64,000 nt of DNA, from contig MU001507.1 of NCBI GenBank assembly GCA_010093485.1, positions 135,620-199,619 on the forward strand, given 5' to 3'. This DNA comes from Karstenula rhodostoma CBS 690.94 (Eukaryota > Ascomycota > Dothideomycetes > Pleosporales > Didymosphaeriaceae). The notes under the pieces were generated by a model. That model searched no databases and had not been told where the DNA came from. It worked only from the letters and a program-made list of their open reading frames with translations. Positions 1 through 10,806 of this stretch are shown piece after piece. The position numbers were made by a program, and so were the translations under genes. Each line of letters starts with the position of its first letter. Position 1 is the stretch's first letter.

Positions 1-594
1 CGCGGCGCAAGCAGGGGCATTCATATTGTCAAACATATCCATATCATACTAGATGGTGTCTTTATACGTACAAGCAGAACCTTGTTAAAGCTCTCCTAAA
101 CGCCATTACCAGCCATCGGTCTGATCTGGAAGCTTCTTACAAAGGACGTCCACAAGATCGTCACCACAACCCATCGTAGAGGAATCACGCTCCTCACGGA
201 AGGCGGTGCCGTCGCTATGCGTCGTGTTGGGATATTTTATGACATCGATGTGAATGGCGTTAGACTTACACATTACTCAACTAGGGTGGTACAGGGTTTC
301 GACGAAGTGTCCACATGACTTGGATAGGCTCTTTCCACCTCGTAGAAAGCTGAGGAGACAAAATTCGTTGACACGAATATTAATATTTCCACTGCTTCAC
401 TTTCCAGGCCACTGCGTCGTTCTCATGGCTATAATTCCATTACGATAATAATCCAGTAAACTTAAGCTACAAAAGAGAAACGAAAACGACCGGAACCCAA
501 GAGTTTTCCTCCATCATCGCTACCATCGCAATTCCGAACAATCACAACGAATCAATAACGACCGTCACGACCAACAACAACATCTCTCAACCAC
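1..594. other. gene-free left edge
   Basis: No reading frame here looks coding: only short frames without recognisable domains or splice structure. The stretch lies downstream of the broken gene that ends at 595. Confidence 0.5.
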
Positions 595-1712
595 TCAGAT
601 ACGCTCCGGCAAAACAGCCTTGAACTTCTTCTGCCCCCCAAACGCCAGAATCTTCGGCGTAGTCCTCAAAACCAAGTGCACCGCTTCGGGGGCGTAGAAA
701 AACGCAGACACGAGCGCGAGGGAGCGATTCAAGTTCGTCGAGTCCACCACGGGCGTAACCCCATTCTCCATCCTACTACCCGGCGCAATTTTCATGGGTA
801 CGCCGCCGTAGTCGTTGTGCACCTTGTCCATGCCCAGCTTGGTCAAGACGATGTTGTGTCCATAGGCCAGGAGGGACGGCGAGTAGTTGCCGGGCTTGCT
901 GTCGATGAGGAGCGGCGTCTGGATGTTCGTCTCGTGGGCCCCGCCTGTCATTGCTGGGTCGAAGATCTTGCCCGAGGTGACGAGTGTGACGCGGTAGTTG
1001 CTTAGGGGGACGAATTCTGAGGCTAGCAAGGTGTGGCCGCCTGTGAGGTTGGTGCCGTTGTGGATGCGCTTGTCGCGGAAGTCACCCATGCGAAGGTGGG
1101 ACACTACGTTCTTGGACCACAGAGGGTACCTGTCGCGAACGCCAGCAGCCCACTGGGCGAGTTTATCCGTAGGCTCGGTATTGTCCCCGTCGATCGTGAG
1201 CTAGAAGTCGAGCGCCGTGTCCGTGTCCAACTCGCCAACCTTAGCAAGGTCAACGAGACCCTTGGCTTGTTCCTGGACTGGGGTGGTGTTCGGTGAGTAT
1301 TGCGTGCGAAGTGAACCTGGAATAACAATCTTGTAGTTAATAGAGATATCCTGGTCGATAGGCGTGACAGTCAAGATCATGGCAGTGCCAAAAGCTGGGT
1401 CCTTTACCATCAATATTACAGATGGTGCAAATGTAACTACCATCTTCGTCGTAGAACTCGCGCATCTCCAGGCGAGAGAGGATCTAGTTGCCGCTTCCCT
1501 TAGAATAGATCATGCGGAAAGTCCGGTTGATGTCGAGAGTAAAATACTCGTCTCCAACAATGGCCTTGACAGACGTTCCGCTCCTGGTAAAGGTGCCATC
1601 AGGGTGGCTGCAGCGGAAGTTCTCGAGGCGTAAAACATCGCCGACCCTCTGAGTGTCGAGAAGACTGATTTCAGAGAAGCTTCCGTCGTTCTCGTATGAC
1701 TCGGCGACTTAA
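595..1712 (-). pseudogene. broken unrecognised gene with two premature TAG codons
   Basis: A protein-like reading runs on the minus strand from about 1712 to a TGA at 595-597. The upstream segment contains the stretch SYENDGSFSEISLLDTQRVG. The downstream segment contains LTIDGDNTEPTDKLAQW and ends KFKAVLPERI. The two segments are in different frames, but a 46-nt GT-AG intron at about 1394-1439 joins them as EFYDED-AFGTAMILTV. Two in-frame TAG codons remain, at 1484-1486 and 1201-1203, and the sequence continues to look coding on both sides of each. Replacing either TAG by CAG (Gln) would restore a natural-looking reading, so C-to-T change at CpA is likely. I do not recognise the family and found no convincing start codon. 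A live gene with unusual extra introns ending at each TAG is the alternative. Confidence 0.5.
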
Positions 1713-3958
1713 GAAAGACCTATAAGAAATTGTAGTGCTGTACAGAATAACTTATAGAGATGTTACAAATCTATCCGATAATCAAGAAAATGAAGAACTA
1801 GTGGTTAGCGAATTTAATCTCAGGAGGCGACCTTGACGTCTCTTTTAAATTGTCTCTACTAGAGTTGTTAGAAGTGATCATATACATGATACAGAAATAA
1901 GCAATGCAGCTTACTATTAGGCCATAACCGTTCATATCTCAGGTTAAGCTGCACTCCAGCCACACAGGTCTTGTAAGGTCATTAAATAAGACCAGGATAT
2001 AAACACTGGGGACACTATTTACAGAAGCCCTTTTTCCTTTTTAGAACGGAAACCCTCTTTCCTGCTTCGAACTAGGTCATTGATATGGCTGGGATCAAAG
2101 GCCGATTTTCAGCGCACTGTATTCATTTCAGTCTTGTAGACCTGAGAACCCCACCCGGATATACTATAGGCCAACATTGAGCGGTACCAGATGCTATACA
2201 GACTTCTCGAGAACTGAAGTGTGTGACCTGTAAGGCTTCAGTTCAACCAAAACTCGCTTGGTACGTGCTCAGCCCTCTTAGTCAACCCCTCAAGACTCTG
2301 AGTGCCCAAAGATACGCTCTGTGACTTACTACACCATTCCAAGGTCATTGGCCTTAACGTGAAGGGTGGTAGCTCTGAGACATGCTGCGCCGGTTATTGT
2401 CCAGGGCCACAATCTTAATACGAGCCGACAGAGATGTCTCAAATTAGAATCTTGGTTGCATGTTGGACAAGGTAATAACCAAATACAGTTATAGCCGAGT
2501 AGAGTAGTACATCCTCCCAGGAGGTTCAGGCGTGTAGTAGACACAGGCACTTCTAGGCGAAGCTTGTCCTACGGATGACAGGTGACCACTTTAGTCTCGG
2601 CGAGAGGAGATCCTGTACCAATTGCATCAGCGATCAGTTCGCGATATCGTTCCTCCTTATTCCCGCGTGATCCAGGCAGCAACCTGGTCGGCGCTGGGGA
2701 GGATACGGTGATTCGATAGAGGCCAGTTCGCAATCTCTTGCATCCTAATTGCAAGTGATGCCAAACTTCGATTACAAATATCCATCGTACCTGGTCCAGG
2801 CATGAACGATCCTAGCGCGAGGGGTCATGAGGCACATTTGATTGAAAGCTCCGCTGCATACATGTCAGCTATAGAACGATGTAAGGCAGTAGAGTGCGAG
2901 ATCTCCGTCTCTGCGCATAGGAGTCTTGTTAGGCACAAACCAGGCACTGAATCAGTAAAGGTGTGCCGTGGGATAGAAGATAATGGATAGCTGTATGGTA
3001 CTCTGGGAGGTTAGTTAGACTTACGAGAGTCGCTGCGATATGAAAAGGAAGTGGTATGAACGAGAGGCCCGTGCACGGTATTGAGTTCAACACGGGCGAT
3101 AACCTCCCGCCGACGTACTTCCGGCTTACACGCATGAATCACCCGAGCGACGTGCAAGGATTCGCCACGGTTCTGTCTTGCTTGAAGCTTATTCTGCGGC
3201 TAGACTGTTCTTACCAGCATGGTTTTATGGGGTAGGGGTAATCCCGGGCGGACATGGCGCAAAGTAAACTCACAGTGGGGGTGAAACACTACTTCTCAAT
3301 CTTGTTAGGAAATCTACCAGTTCGTTGTGGCCTCGTGCCCTCGTCGGTATAGAGTAAGCCGCTATCAGGGCAGCAGGGTAGGTGCTTCTAACAGTCTCGG
3401 ACAACCATCCATCACATCATACTCTCTGTATTTACTGCTTCAAGCATCCCATCCTCGTCCTACGCTCGCTCTCAAAGATCCAGGCAGCGCCGACGTCACA
3501 GCCAGCTCTGATCTCTATAGACCGTATCAATGGCCGTAGTCCGATACGAATGACCACCACAACGATATTACCAAGCAGCATTGCAAGTTTATGAAGGTGC
3601 AGCTGTAAAGTGATCATCGGACTGGTCGGTATCTCGTTTGGACGATCCCAGGTCTGCCCATTATTTAGATTGGCAGTATGATCTTCGCCGCTACCATTGA
3701 CATCGCGAACCACGCCAGCTACGTGGGTGACTAGATATAAATGGTGTGGTGGTGGTGGTGGTGGTGGTGGGAAAAGGGGGTTGTGGTACACTCTTGAAAT
3801 CAATAGCTCATACACCCTGTCTGCTCAGTCGCTGGGAAGTGGTGACTGTATGCCATTGCCGATACTATACACATCGAGCTAACCAATGCAAATGCAAGCA
3901 TAACGCTCCACATCGTCTCTCACTCCCTCCCTACATATCCCCCAACATTCCCAGCTTT
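1713..3958. other. 2.2 kb spacer, no gene seen
   Basis: Only short, scattered open frames are present and none shows a domain or a consistent splice pattern. The left part (about 1730-2000) is noticeably richer in A and T than the gene-bearing DNA to the right, which fits old mutated sequence beside the broken gene. A GGT microsatellite lies at 3747-3770. Confidence 0.5.
3747..3770. repeat. (GGT)n microsatellite
   Basis: About eight uninterrupted GGT/TGG units lie just downstream of the CHCH-domain gene. They encode poly-Gly or poly-Pro in chance open frames, which are not genes. Confidence 0.9.
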
Positions 3959-4544
3959 CTAGTACTGGCTCGCCGCCTGCTGGCACGCCTTCAGCTGGTC
4001 CAAGTACCACCCGCAGATGTTGAGGTTGCCCTGGTTCTCCGTCATGCAGTTGTTGAAGGTCTTGATGTCGCCGGCGCAGGGGCCGGTCGGCTGGCTCTGC
4101 GACGTCTGCTGGTGCTGCTGCGCGAAGTCGGTGTTCTGGGGCGCGGCCTCGGCGGGCGCGGAGGAGCCGCCGCCGAAGAAGCCGCCAATCGCGTGGCCGA
4201 TGGAGGAGCCGACTGCGACACCGCTGGGGGATCGTTAGCTTATGTTCTCGTTTGATGATATAAGGGTGACAAGGGCATCCACGCAGACCGCGGAAGTGAT
4301 GCGCAACGGCTTCAACGCCAGGGAATAGGAGTGCGACTTACGCAGCAGTGCTAGCCATCTGTCCGAAGAGTCCGGGGCCCTGGCTCGCCTGGGGGGCAGG
4401 AGCTGCCTGCTGAGGTGGTGCATGCTGGGCCGGGGGAGCAGCAGCCGTGGACGAGTGGCGGGCGGGCGCAGGAGCTGGGGCAGCAGGCCTGGCCGGGGCA
4501 GCCGTGGGACGGCGAGGGGCAGATCCACCGCGTTGACGAGCCAT
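3959..4544 (-). CDS. twin CX9C (CHCH) mitochondrial protein, MIX17/CHCHD2 family
   Basis: Two exons, 4342-4544 and 3959-4223, joined over a 118-nt GTAAGT...CAG intron, give 155 residues. The N-terminus is basic and Pro/Ala-rich (MARQRGGSAPRRPTAAPARP), followed by a Gly-rich hydrophobic segment (GVAVGSSIGHAIGGFFGGG). The C-terminus has two CX9C pairs, CAGDIKTFNNC and CGWYLDQLKAC, the disulfide-bonded hairpin imported into the intermembrane space by Mia40. This layout is that of yeast Mix17/Mic17 and animal CHCHD2/CHCHD10, which act in mitochondrial respiration and cristae homeostasis. The start is the first ATG and the length suits the family. Nothing looks damaged. Confidence 0.93.
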
Positions 4545-4884
4545 TTTGGATGATGTGTGTGGTGGTGGTGTTGGGTGTGGAGATTGGGCGGAGGTGATGG
4601 AGGAGGACGGTGTGTTTGGTGTTTGCGCGAGGATGGCAAAAGTAGAGGGAGCTCGGATTCGAGAAGGATCGGCGACGGGGTTAAGCCGAGGGAGCCTCCG
4701 AACGCATTGGCTGCGATTGGCTGCACGAGAACCTCACATGCCGTGCATCGTCAAAAGTTTGAATTCACTTTACCTTGGGAGGAGCAATACAGTACCATAT
4801 CCCGTAGTACTGTGCATGGCTAAGGACACGATCACTGCGGCGTTGGACAATGTTCAATTCGTACACACGACTCTATGCTACATT
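4545..4884. other. spacer upstream of CHCH gene
   Basis: This 340-nt stretch separates the start of the CHCH gene from the stop of the ketopantoate reductase-like gene; both are on the minus strand. It should contain the CHCH promoter. No clear TATA element or gene is seen. Confidence 0.5.
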
Positions 4885-6492
4885 TCACCGCAGCTTCTCA
4901 GGCTCCTCCGGCGTGGACGTCTCCCCAGCTACAACATCCGCCAGGGGAATATCACCAAACGCATCCTTGATCATCACCTCCTCCTCTCCAAGCCTAGGCT
5001 CCACAAACGGAACGCCCTCCCCAAGCTCCATTTGTATGAATCCGCCCTTGCCCTTCACCATGTGCATCAACATGAAATTCATGAAGCACTTGACGCCCAT
5101 TTCTTCCCCTTTCTTCACAATCCAGCCGTTGATGTAGTCGATTTCCGTCTGTCTGCCTGCCCGCACATCTGCTAGCATGCTGGAGATGTTGTCACTGGTA
5201 CGGTTGGCGACGCCTACTACTACGGTCTCCAGTCGCCCGGGATCAAAGCGCTGCTGGACGTTCGGGATATACTGCAGTTCGGGGAGAGAGCGTATGACGA
5301 GGGAGACCTCGGAGAGAAGCAGTCGTATGACACGCGTGAGAGAGTAATTGTACAGGATAGAGCCATTTCGCCCATCGAGCATAACGGTAAGCGGGTTGAT
5401 GATGCAGTTGGCAGCAAGCTTCTCGAGCTGCAGCTGAAGGAGGTCTGGCGGTGAGAATCCCGCGGCGCAAAGAACGGGTGTGCGTAGTAGGGTTCGTAAA
5501 AGGTACCGCGAATTCGTCGTAAACGTGGAGTTGGAGTCCGTGACTGGAGGAGCTGAAGGAGATGGGTTCGCGGGACGAACTGGCTCAATCGGCTGCGGGG
5601 ATGAGTGGGCCGCGAACTTTGGGGTAGGAGTGTACGGTGCGGGCTCGCGATCCCTCTCGTTGGGCAGGATCCCAAGCGATATGGCTCCAAAGCCCGCATG
5701 TACGACCGTGAACGGATCGTCGGTTCTGTGCATGCCGTGGGAGTTGATGCCCACCATGTAGTGCGGTCTTGTCGCAACATCTGGGAATATCTCTTTGCTC
5801 ACTTCTTCCACAATTCCCATGCCATTTTGCAGAAAGCAAATCACAGAGTCTTTGTGCAGTCGATGCTTGACAGAGGAGAGCGCTGACAAGACATGCGTCG
5901 ACTTCATGCACAGGATGAGCGAATTGATCGGCTCTGTAGACTCTCCATACATTATGGATTCTGCCGAAGGTCTCTCCTGCCCGTCAGAGCCCTCCGGAAA
6001 AGGATCGCCAGTGTTGCTCCCAACCTCTTTCCCGTGGTATCTTGATCGTGACAGCGCCAAATCTGCGTCGTAGCCTTCGCGCCGCTCGGTATCTCGATCC
6101 GTAACACACTGCAGTCTCTTAGGCGATTCTTCCCATTGTTTCAATCCATTGCGGCTGTGGAAGACCAACGTCACGGGCGGCGCATTCGGTATCCCCTTCA
6201 GCGAATGTGCGATGAAATACCCAACGCTCCCCAACCCCATGACGTGAATGCGACGGTCCCGCACAGGCTGTGCGCGATAAAACTCTGCAGGATTCCGAGA
6301 CATTCTCGGCGCCTCGTTCGCAGTCGGAGAAGCGTCTTTCTCAGCGCTGAGGTGTGTTAGTTTAGTCTTCGGACAGTTTGAAGAAGAAAGGTACACGCAC
6401 TTGATCCCCTGCTTGGCTTGCGGCTCCGTACTCTCTGGCCCCAGCCAGCTCCTCCTGCGCCCACTCGTCTGGTAACTGGCCACCCGGCCCAT
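4885..6492 (-). CDS. ketopantoate reductase-like (ApbA/PanE) protein
   Basis: A single frame of 535 codons is open, but a typical fungal intron (6347-6400, GTGCGT...CTAAC...CAG, 54 nt) lies inside it. Its length is a multiple of three; spliced, the protein is 517 residues with exons 6401-6492 and 4885-6346. The Rossmann signature VMGLGSVGYFIAHSLKG starts near residue 65. QNGMGIVEEV follows in the N-terminal domain. The C-terminal ApbA domain begins with EKLAANCIINPLTVMLDGRNG, where the Lys and Asn match family active-site residues. Family members reduce 2-dehydropantoate to pantoate with NADPH in pantothenate/CoA synthesis, although some fungal paralogues have other roles. Long Ser/Pro-rich linkers make it larger than yeast Pan5. 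The exact substrate is inferred. Confidence 0.85.
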   Translation of the reverse strand: MGRVASYQTSGRRRSWLGPESTEPQAKQGIKCVYLSSSNCPKTKLTHLSAEKDASPTANEAPRMSRNPAEFYRAQPVRDRRIHVMGLGSVGYFIAHSLKGIPNAPPVTLVFHSRNGLKQWEESPKRLQCVTDRDTERREGYDADLALSRSRYHGKEVGSNTGDPFPEGSDGQERPSAESIMYGESTEPINSLILCMKSTHVLSALSSVKHRLHKDSVICFLQNGMGIVEEVSKEIFPDVATRPHYMVGINSHGMHRTDDPFTVVHAGFGAISLGILPNERDREPAPYTPTPKFAAHSSPQPIEPVRPANPSPSAPPVTDSNSTFTTNSRYLLRTLLRTPVLCAAGFSPPDLLQLQLEKLAANCIINPLTVMLDGRNGSILYNYSLTRVIRLLLSEVSLVIRSLPELQYIPNVQQRFDPGRLETVVVGVANRTSDNISSMLADVRAGRQTEIDYINGWIVKKGEEMGVKCFMNFMLMHMVKGKGGFIQMELGEGVPFVEPRLGEEEVMIKDAFGDIPLADVVAGETSTPEEPEKLR

Positions 6493-6941
6493 CGCATAGC
6501 TACCGGGTCTGCATGGCGCTCGTATGTGGCGTATCCGCGGCCGCAGCCTTGGGAGGAATTGTAGCGGCGAAAAGGAAGACAGGATGGCAGATTGAAACTA
6601 CGTTACATGTATGAAGAAGGCGACGCTATGTACAAGCTTATGCAACGGCTCGAAGAAAAGTGCAGGGAGAAACGGTGATGTCGTCGTCCGCTCAGATCGA
6701 AGCTCTAGCTCGCTCGCGGCACGGAGCGGCGAAAAGCTCGGCCCGCCCGCTCAAAGAAAGTTCACGGCGACTTCCTCGCGCTGCGTCTTCCTCACAATTC
6801 CTATCACGACGAGACTACATGCGACGACGCGCCGACAAACTCCGCTCAACTCAATCTGAGAGAGAATCGCATCCAGTCCACAAAAAAAAGGAACATAAAT
6901 AACACACGCGTTCCACTACACCACCGTCACCCAAACCAACC
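6493..6941. promoter_or_regulatory. divergent promoter, PanE-like / LRP1
   Basis: This 449-nt region lies between two divergently transcribed starts. The part next to the plus-strand gene is C/A-rich (ACACCACCGTCACCCAAACC just before the ATG), a common fungal leader composition. No specific factor site is identified. Confidence 0.5.
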
Positions 6942-7946
6942 ATGGACCCCGAAACCAACCTGCCGGACCTAACCTCCGACCTCGCCCTCACAATCGACGA
7001 CCTCACCGACGCCCTCGCCCCGCTCCTCGCCTCCCCCCTCCCCTCCCTAACGGCCACTCTCCCCACCCTCGACAAAGCCAAACTCCACATCCTCACCGCC
7101 TACACCCTGGAATCCCTCCTCTTCAGCGCGCTCCAAGCCTCAGGCGCAGACGCAAAGTCTCACCGCGTATTCCCGGAGCTCGCCCGTCTGAAGACATACT
7201 TCGGCAAGGTAACCGCCGCGGAGGCGGCGGGCGAGGGAAAAGGCGCGCAGGGCCCCGCAACGAGGCTGGACAAGGATGCCGCGGCGCGGTTTATCCGGCA
7301 TGGGCTGAGTGGGAATGAGAGGTTTGACAAGGAGCGCGCGGAGCGACTGGCCAAGGAGAAGGCGCGGGCGGCGCTGAAGGCGAGGCAGATGGCGGAGAAG
7401 GTGAATAGGAAGTTTGATGATGGGGTGGAGAGTGCGGTGCAGGAAGAGCTGGGGAAGAAGAGGAAGGCGGCGATGGAGAGTGAGAGTAGCGACGAGGAGG
7501 AGGATGATGACGAGGAGACGGATGAGCCGCAGGCGGGTGGGGATGCGGGTGGCAGCGAGGAGGATCACGTCGATAGCGAGAACGCGGAGTTCTATGGCGA
7601 GGACACGGCTGTGGCTACTGCCGCCGACACTCCCAGCAAGAAGGCTAAGAAGGACAAGAAAGAGAAGAAGGACAGCAAGTCCAGCAAGCGCAGGAGAAGC
7701 GGTGTCAAAGTCACCAGCAACGACGCGGCGCCCCCCAAGAAGAAGGCCAAGGAACCCATCGCGAGGAAGACGCCGAAGGACGACAGACCGCAGGAGCTCA
7801 TTCTGCCCGAGCGCGGTGACCAGCCCCGGACCCGCAGCGAGACGTTCAACGCGCTCTTGTCCGGCAGCTTTGCGGAGCAGAAGAAGGAGAAAAAGAAGAG
7901 CAAAAAGGGGAAGAAGGCGCGAGTTGCCGGCAGCGGAGCATCATGA
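6942..7946 (+). CDS. LRP1: exosome cofactor, Lrp1/Rrp47/C1D family
   Basis: Intronless, 334 residues. The N-terminal ~100 residues are a Sas10/Utp3/C1D-type helical domain (DLTDALAPLLASPLPSLTAT, then DKAKLHILTAYTLESLLFSAL). The segment RLDKDAAARFIRHGL follows and matches the conserved end of the domain. The remainder is acidic (SSDEEEDDDEE) and then strongly basic (KKAKKDKKEKKDSKSSKRRR), suiting nuclear and nucleolar targeting and RNA binding. Rrp47/C1D binds Rrp6 and helps the nuclear exosome trim rRNA, snRNA and snoRNA 3' ends. The protein is longer than the yeast one (184 residues) because of the charged tail, which is usual in filamentous fungi. Confidence 0.88.
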   Translation: MDPETNLPDLTSDLALTIDDLTDALAPLLASPLPSLTATLPTLDKAKLHILTAYTLESLLFSALQASGADAKSHRVFPELARLKTYFGKVTAAEAAGEGKGAQGPATRLDKDAAARFIRHGLSGNERFDKERAERLAKEKARAALKARQMAEKVNRKFDDGVESAVQEELGKKRKAAMESESSDEEEDDDEETDEPQAGGDAGGSEEDHVDSENAEFYGEDTAVATAADTPSKKAKKDKKEKKDSKSSKRRRSGVKVTSNDAAPPKKKAKEPIARKTPKDDRPQELILPERGDQPRTRSETFNALLSGSFAEQKKEKKKSKKGKKARVAGSGAS

Positions 7947-8562
7947 GCATGTTTAGGATATGGCAGTAAAAGTTGATACCCCGACAATGATTTCACTCAC
8001 TTTGGCGAACGGCATGCACGGCGAGGATCTACATTCAGTCGTCATTAAGCGTATGTATTATCAGCCAGTAGCAGTATGTAGCATAACAAGCTGTGTGCTA
8101 CTAGCACTTCGATCCAAACCCCATCTATCCATGGATCCAACCCAACCGTCCATCCAATCCCAAATATACCCTTACCAAGTCTCTTCCTCGTCTAAAGAAA
8201 CGCACCCGAAAAGCCCCACGCAATGAAACCCCGCTACCAATATCTTACAGTAAAAAGAAAGTGCGCGCAGAGACCCATTGTCGAATCAATCCAAAGGACT
8301 CCTGGTATCGTAGTGTACAAATCGCAAACGAAAGACGAAAAAGAAACCCAAGACCTTTTCGAATATATGCAAGGAACCGGAAAATAATGATGCTAAGTCG
8401 TGGAAAGTGTCGAATATGAATGATGCCTCTTTATGGTGCTGGTGGAGATACATATTAACGTAATAGTCGTGCTTTGCTGGCGTCTGCGCTGTGAAAGATT
8501 GATAGACGAATTTCCAAGTCGCAGCTAGAATCGGGCGAGAAGTGGCGCACATCCGATGAAGT
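7947..8562. other. convergent 3' spacer
   Basis: This spacer separates the stop codons of two convergent genes (LRP1 on plus, SEC2 on minus) and presumably holds their 3' untranslated regions. No gene or clear repeat is seen. Confidence 0.5.
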
Positions 8563-10806
8563 CTACTCGAACGACCCAGGAATAGTCAAGCTTAGTCTTT
8601 CATCCTTCTTCTTTGACGAGGGCTCTGGAGACGGTGGCATCGAATAAGGCCGTTGCTGTTGCGGCTCGCTCTCTGCTGCCCTGGCATCCATAGATTTGCG
8701 TACTTCCGCATGGAGCTGGGCCTCTGCTTCTTCTTCGATTTTCTTCTCCTCATCTTTCGTCAAAGATTCTGCTGGAGCAGGCTCAGTAGAGATGATTGTC
8801 TTGCCAATAGACACCCTCTTCAGCTTCTCCTCGCCTTTTGACTGAAGGAATGGATCATCCTCGCTCTTTCGTGCACCACCTGTTGGTTCCATCATATCGA
8901 CGGCCGAGTCCAGAGGCTTTTCGGAGAGTTGGCTCTCCTCGCTCTTTCTAGTTGCATCCTGGCTATCGGTTCCGTTCGCAAAGATTGGGCTCCGCGGACT
9001 GTCCCGACTCGCGATGAACGCTGGTATCACACCACCGCCGATCCGAGACCAGAACATACGCTCTCGTAAACGGACGCTCTCCTCCCAAGCTGCTTTCTTT
9101 TCGTCCTCACTCTCTGCTCTCCAGTGTCCTGCAGCGACCATCCGCAGGAAACTGATGTAGTCACAAGTGCTCCGAACCCTTCCGAGACACCAATCGCACA
9201 GAGGATGGCGCGTGTCGTCAGTCTCGGAGGACTTGAATCTGAATTTCCTAGCGTACTCGTCGCCTTTCCTAACCTCTCCACAAAGGGAGCAAGGGAAGAT
9301 TGCGGCCCGAAATTTGGGTGGTGGAGGAGCCGGCTCGACCACAAGCGAACCGGAGGTAATACTGTTCAGCACCGTGCGACGTGCCATCCAGGAGAGTCCA
9401 GGCGCAATGTCCAGACGCAGCGTTGGCTCGATATCCTCGGACAAAGATCGCTTGTAGAATCGCTCGTCCTTGAGATTGGCTGACCCAGTAAGAGACTCAC
9501 GCGGCGAGTTGGTGCTTATGGAGTTGGGCGATTTTGCAAGGGGTAAAGAACTGGTAGAGCTGTTGGTCAAAGATCCCAGTCCTAGAACGTTGAGACTGCC
9601 GTAATTGCCACTCGAGACCCGGCTGTTGGGCGCGGATCGAGAGCTGACCTTGAGCATGTCTTGAAATTCTTTGATCGACGTGAGGTCAGATCGAAGAACA
9701 GGAAGGACGAGGTGCGTGAAGTGCAAAGGATGATTGGGAGAGATCTCGTCGGAACCAGGCGTGTTTGGTGTTTGGCCGTTCGTCTCGAACATTTTGCTCA
9801 TCTTGTCAGCGGGAGTAATTCCAGGCGTTGAGGGCGCGGTGGTTGTCGCCAGTGTGTTGCTCTCGTCGTCGCCATGCGCGCTCATCTTTTCCAGGACGCC
9901 CTTGAGGTCTTGCAGTTGCTCCTGCATGTTGGTTTGGAGTATTTCCGCGTCGATGAGCTGCTGCCTCAGCTGGTCGTTGCGTTTCTCGGACGCCTCGGTT
10001 TCTTTTCGCGCGGCTGATACCATCTGCAGAAAAGGTTAGCTTCCCTTGGAGACGAGGATTACGTGCGGAAACGTACCCCGTTGGCTTCCTCAAAGAGCGC
10101 CGTGGTCAAGGTCTCGACCTCGTTGTCGGTCTTCTTCTTCGCCTTTTCTGCGTCTCTCCGCCTCCGCCTCTCCTCGCTCAGTTCGCTCGACATCTGCTTC
10201 TCCATCTTTTCGTACACCTCCTTCTCCACCAGCAGGCCTTGGGCAACCTTTTGCTCATGGACCTTGACCTGGAGCTCCAACTGCGCCAGCCTTGTCCGAG
10301 CGGTCTCTAGCTCATGGCGGGTTTGCTGCAGGCTGTCGTCCAGCTTGGTCTGGTGGTTGATGGCATCGATCAGCTTGGTGCTGAGGGTCGCGACTTCCTG
10401 GCTCAGGTCGGGATGCATGGTGTTGGAGTCGGTTGAGTTGTTGCGCGTTATTTCTGGGCGTGGCGTCGCCGCCCTCGGGTCCGGTATCGTGTTGAGGGCT
10501 TCGCTGTCGGAGCGGTCCAGCATGGGACGGACGAATTTCTTGAGTTGGGGTGAGGAGACAGATTTTGTGACGGTTTTGTTTGCCGGCGGGCTGAGGGTCC
10601 GCATCTGCGACTGGAGGCGGGAGGGCGTTACGGTACCAGAGTTGGCTCCCGTGTGCACCCACGGGGCAACGTAGATGAACCTAACAAAGCAATGTGTGAG
10701 CGGTGGGCGGGCTACGAGACTGCGACAACAGCCATGCGGGCAGGCATTCTACTCGGCAGGCTGCAGCGTGCAATTGCAGAGGCCGTGGGACAACGTACTC
10801 GGCCAT
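8563..10806 (-). CDS. SEC2: Rab guanine-nucleotide exchange factor Sec2
   Basis: Three exons (10799-10806, 10077-10680, 8563-10023) give 690 residues. Exon 1 holds only ATGGCCGA; the donor GTACGT follows directly and exon 2 continues as EFIYVAPWVHTGANSG. A 53-nt intron then joins LFEEANG to MVSAARKETE. Residues ~85-245 form the parallel coiled coil typical of Sec2/Rabin exchange factors, including EEANGMVSAARKE. Around residues 450-500 a conserved C-terminal block carries paired cysteines (FPCSLCGEVRKGDEY and PLCDWCLGRVRSTCDY). Sec2 activates the secretory Rab Sec4 on post-Golgi vesicles, driving polarised exocytosis to the hyphal tip. The C-terminus is Ser/Pro-rich and acidic. Confidence 0.9.

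Noticed and set aside
10063..10674. 203-codon frame on the plus strand over SEC2
   Set aside because: Antisense shadow of the Sec2 coiled-coil exon; Ser/Leu-rich low-complexity product without features.
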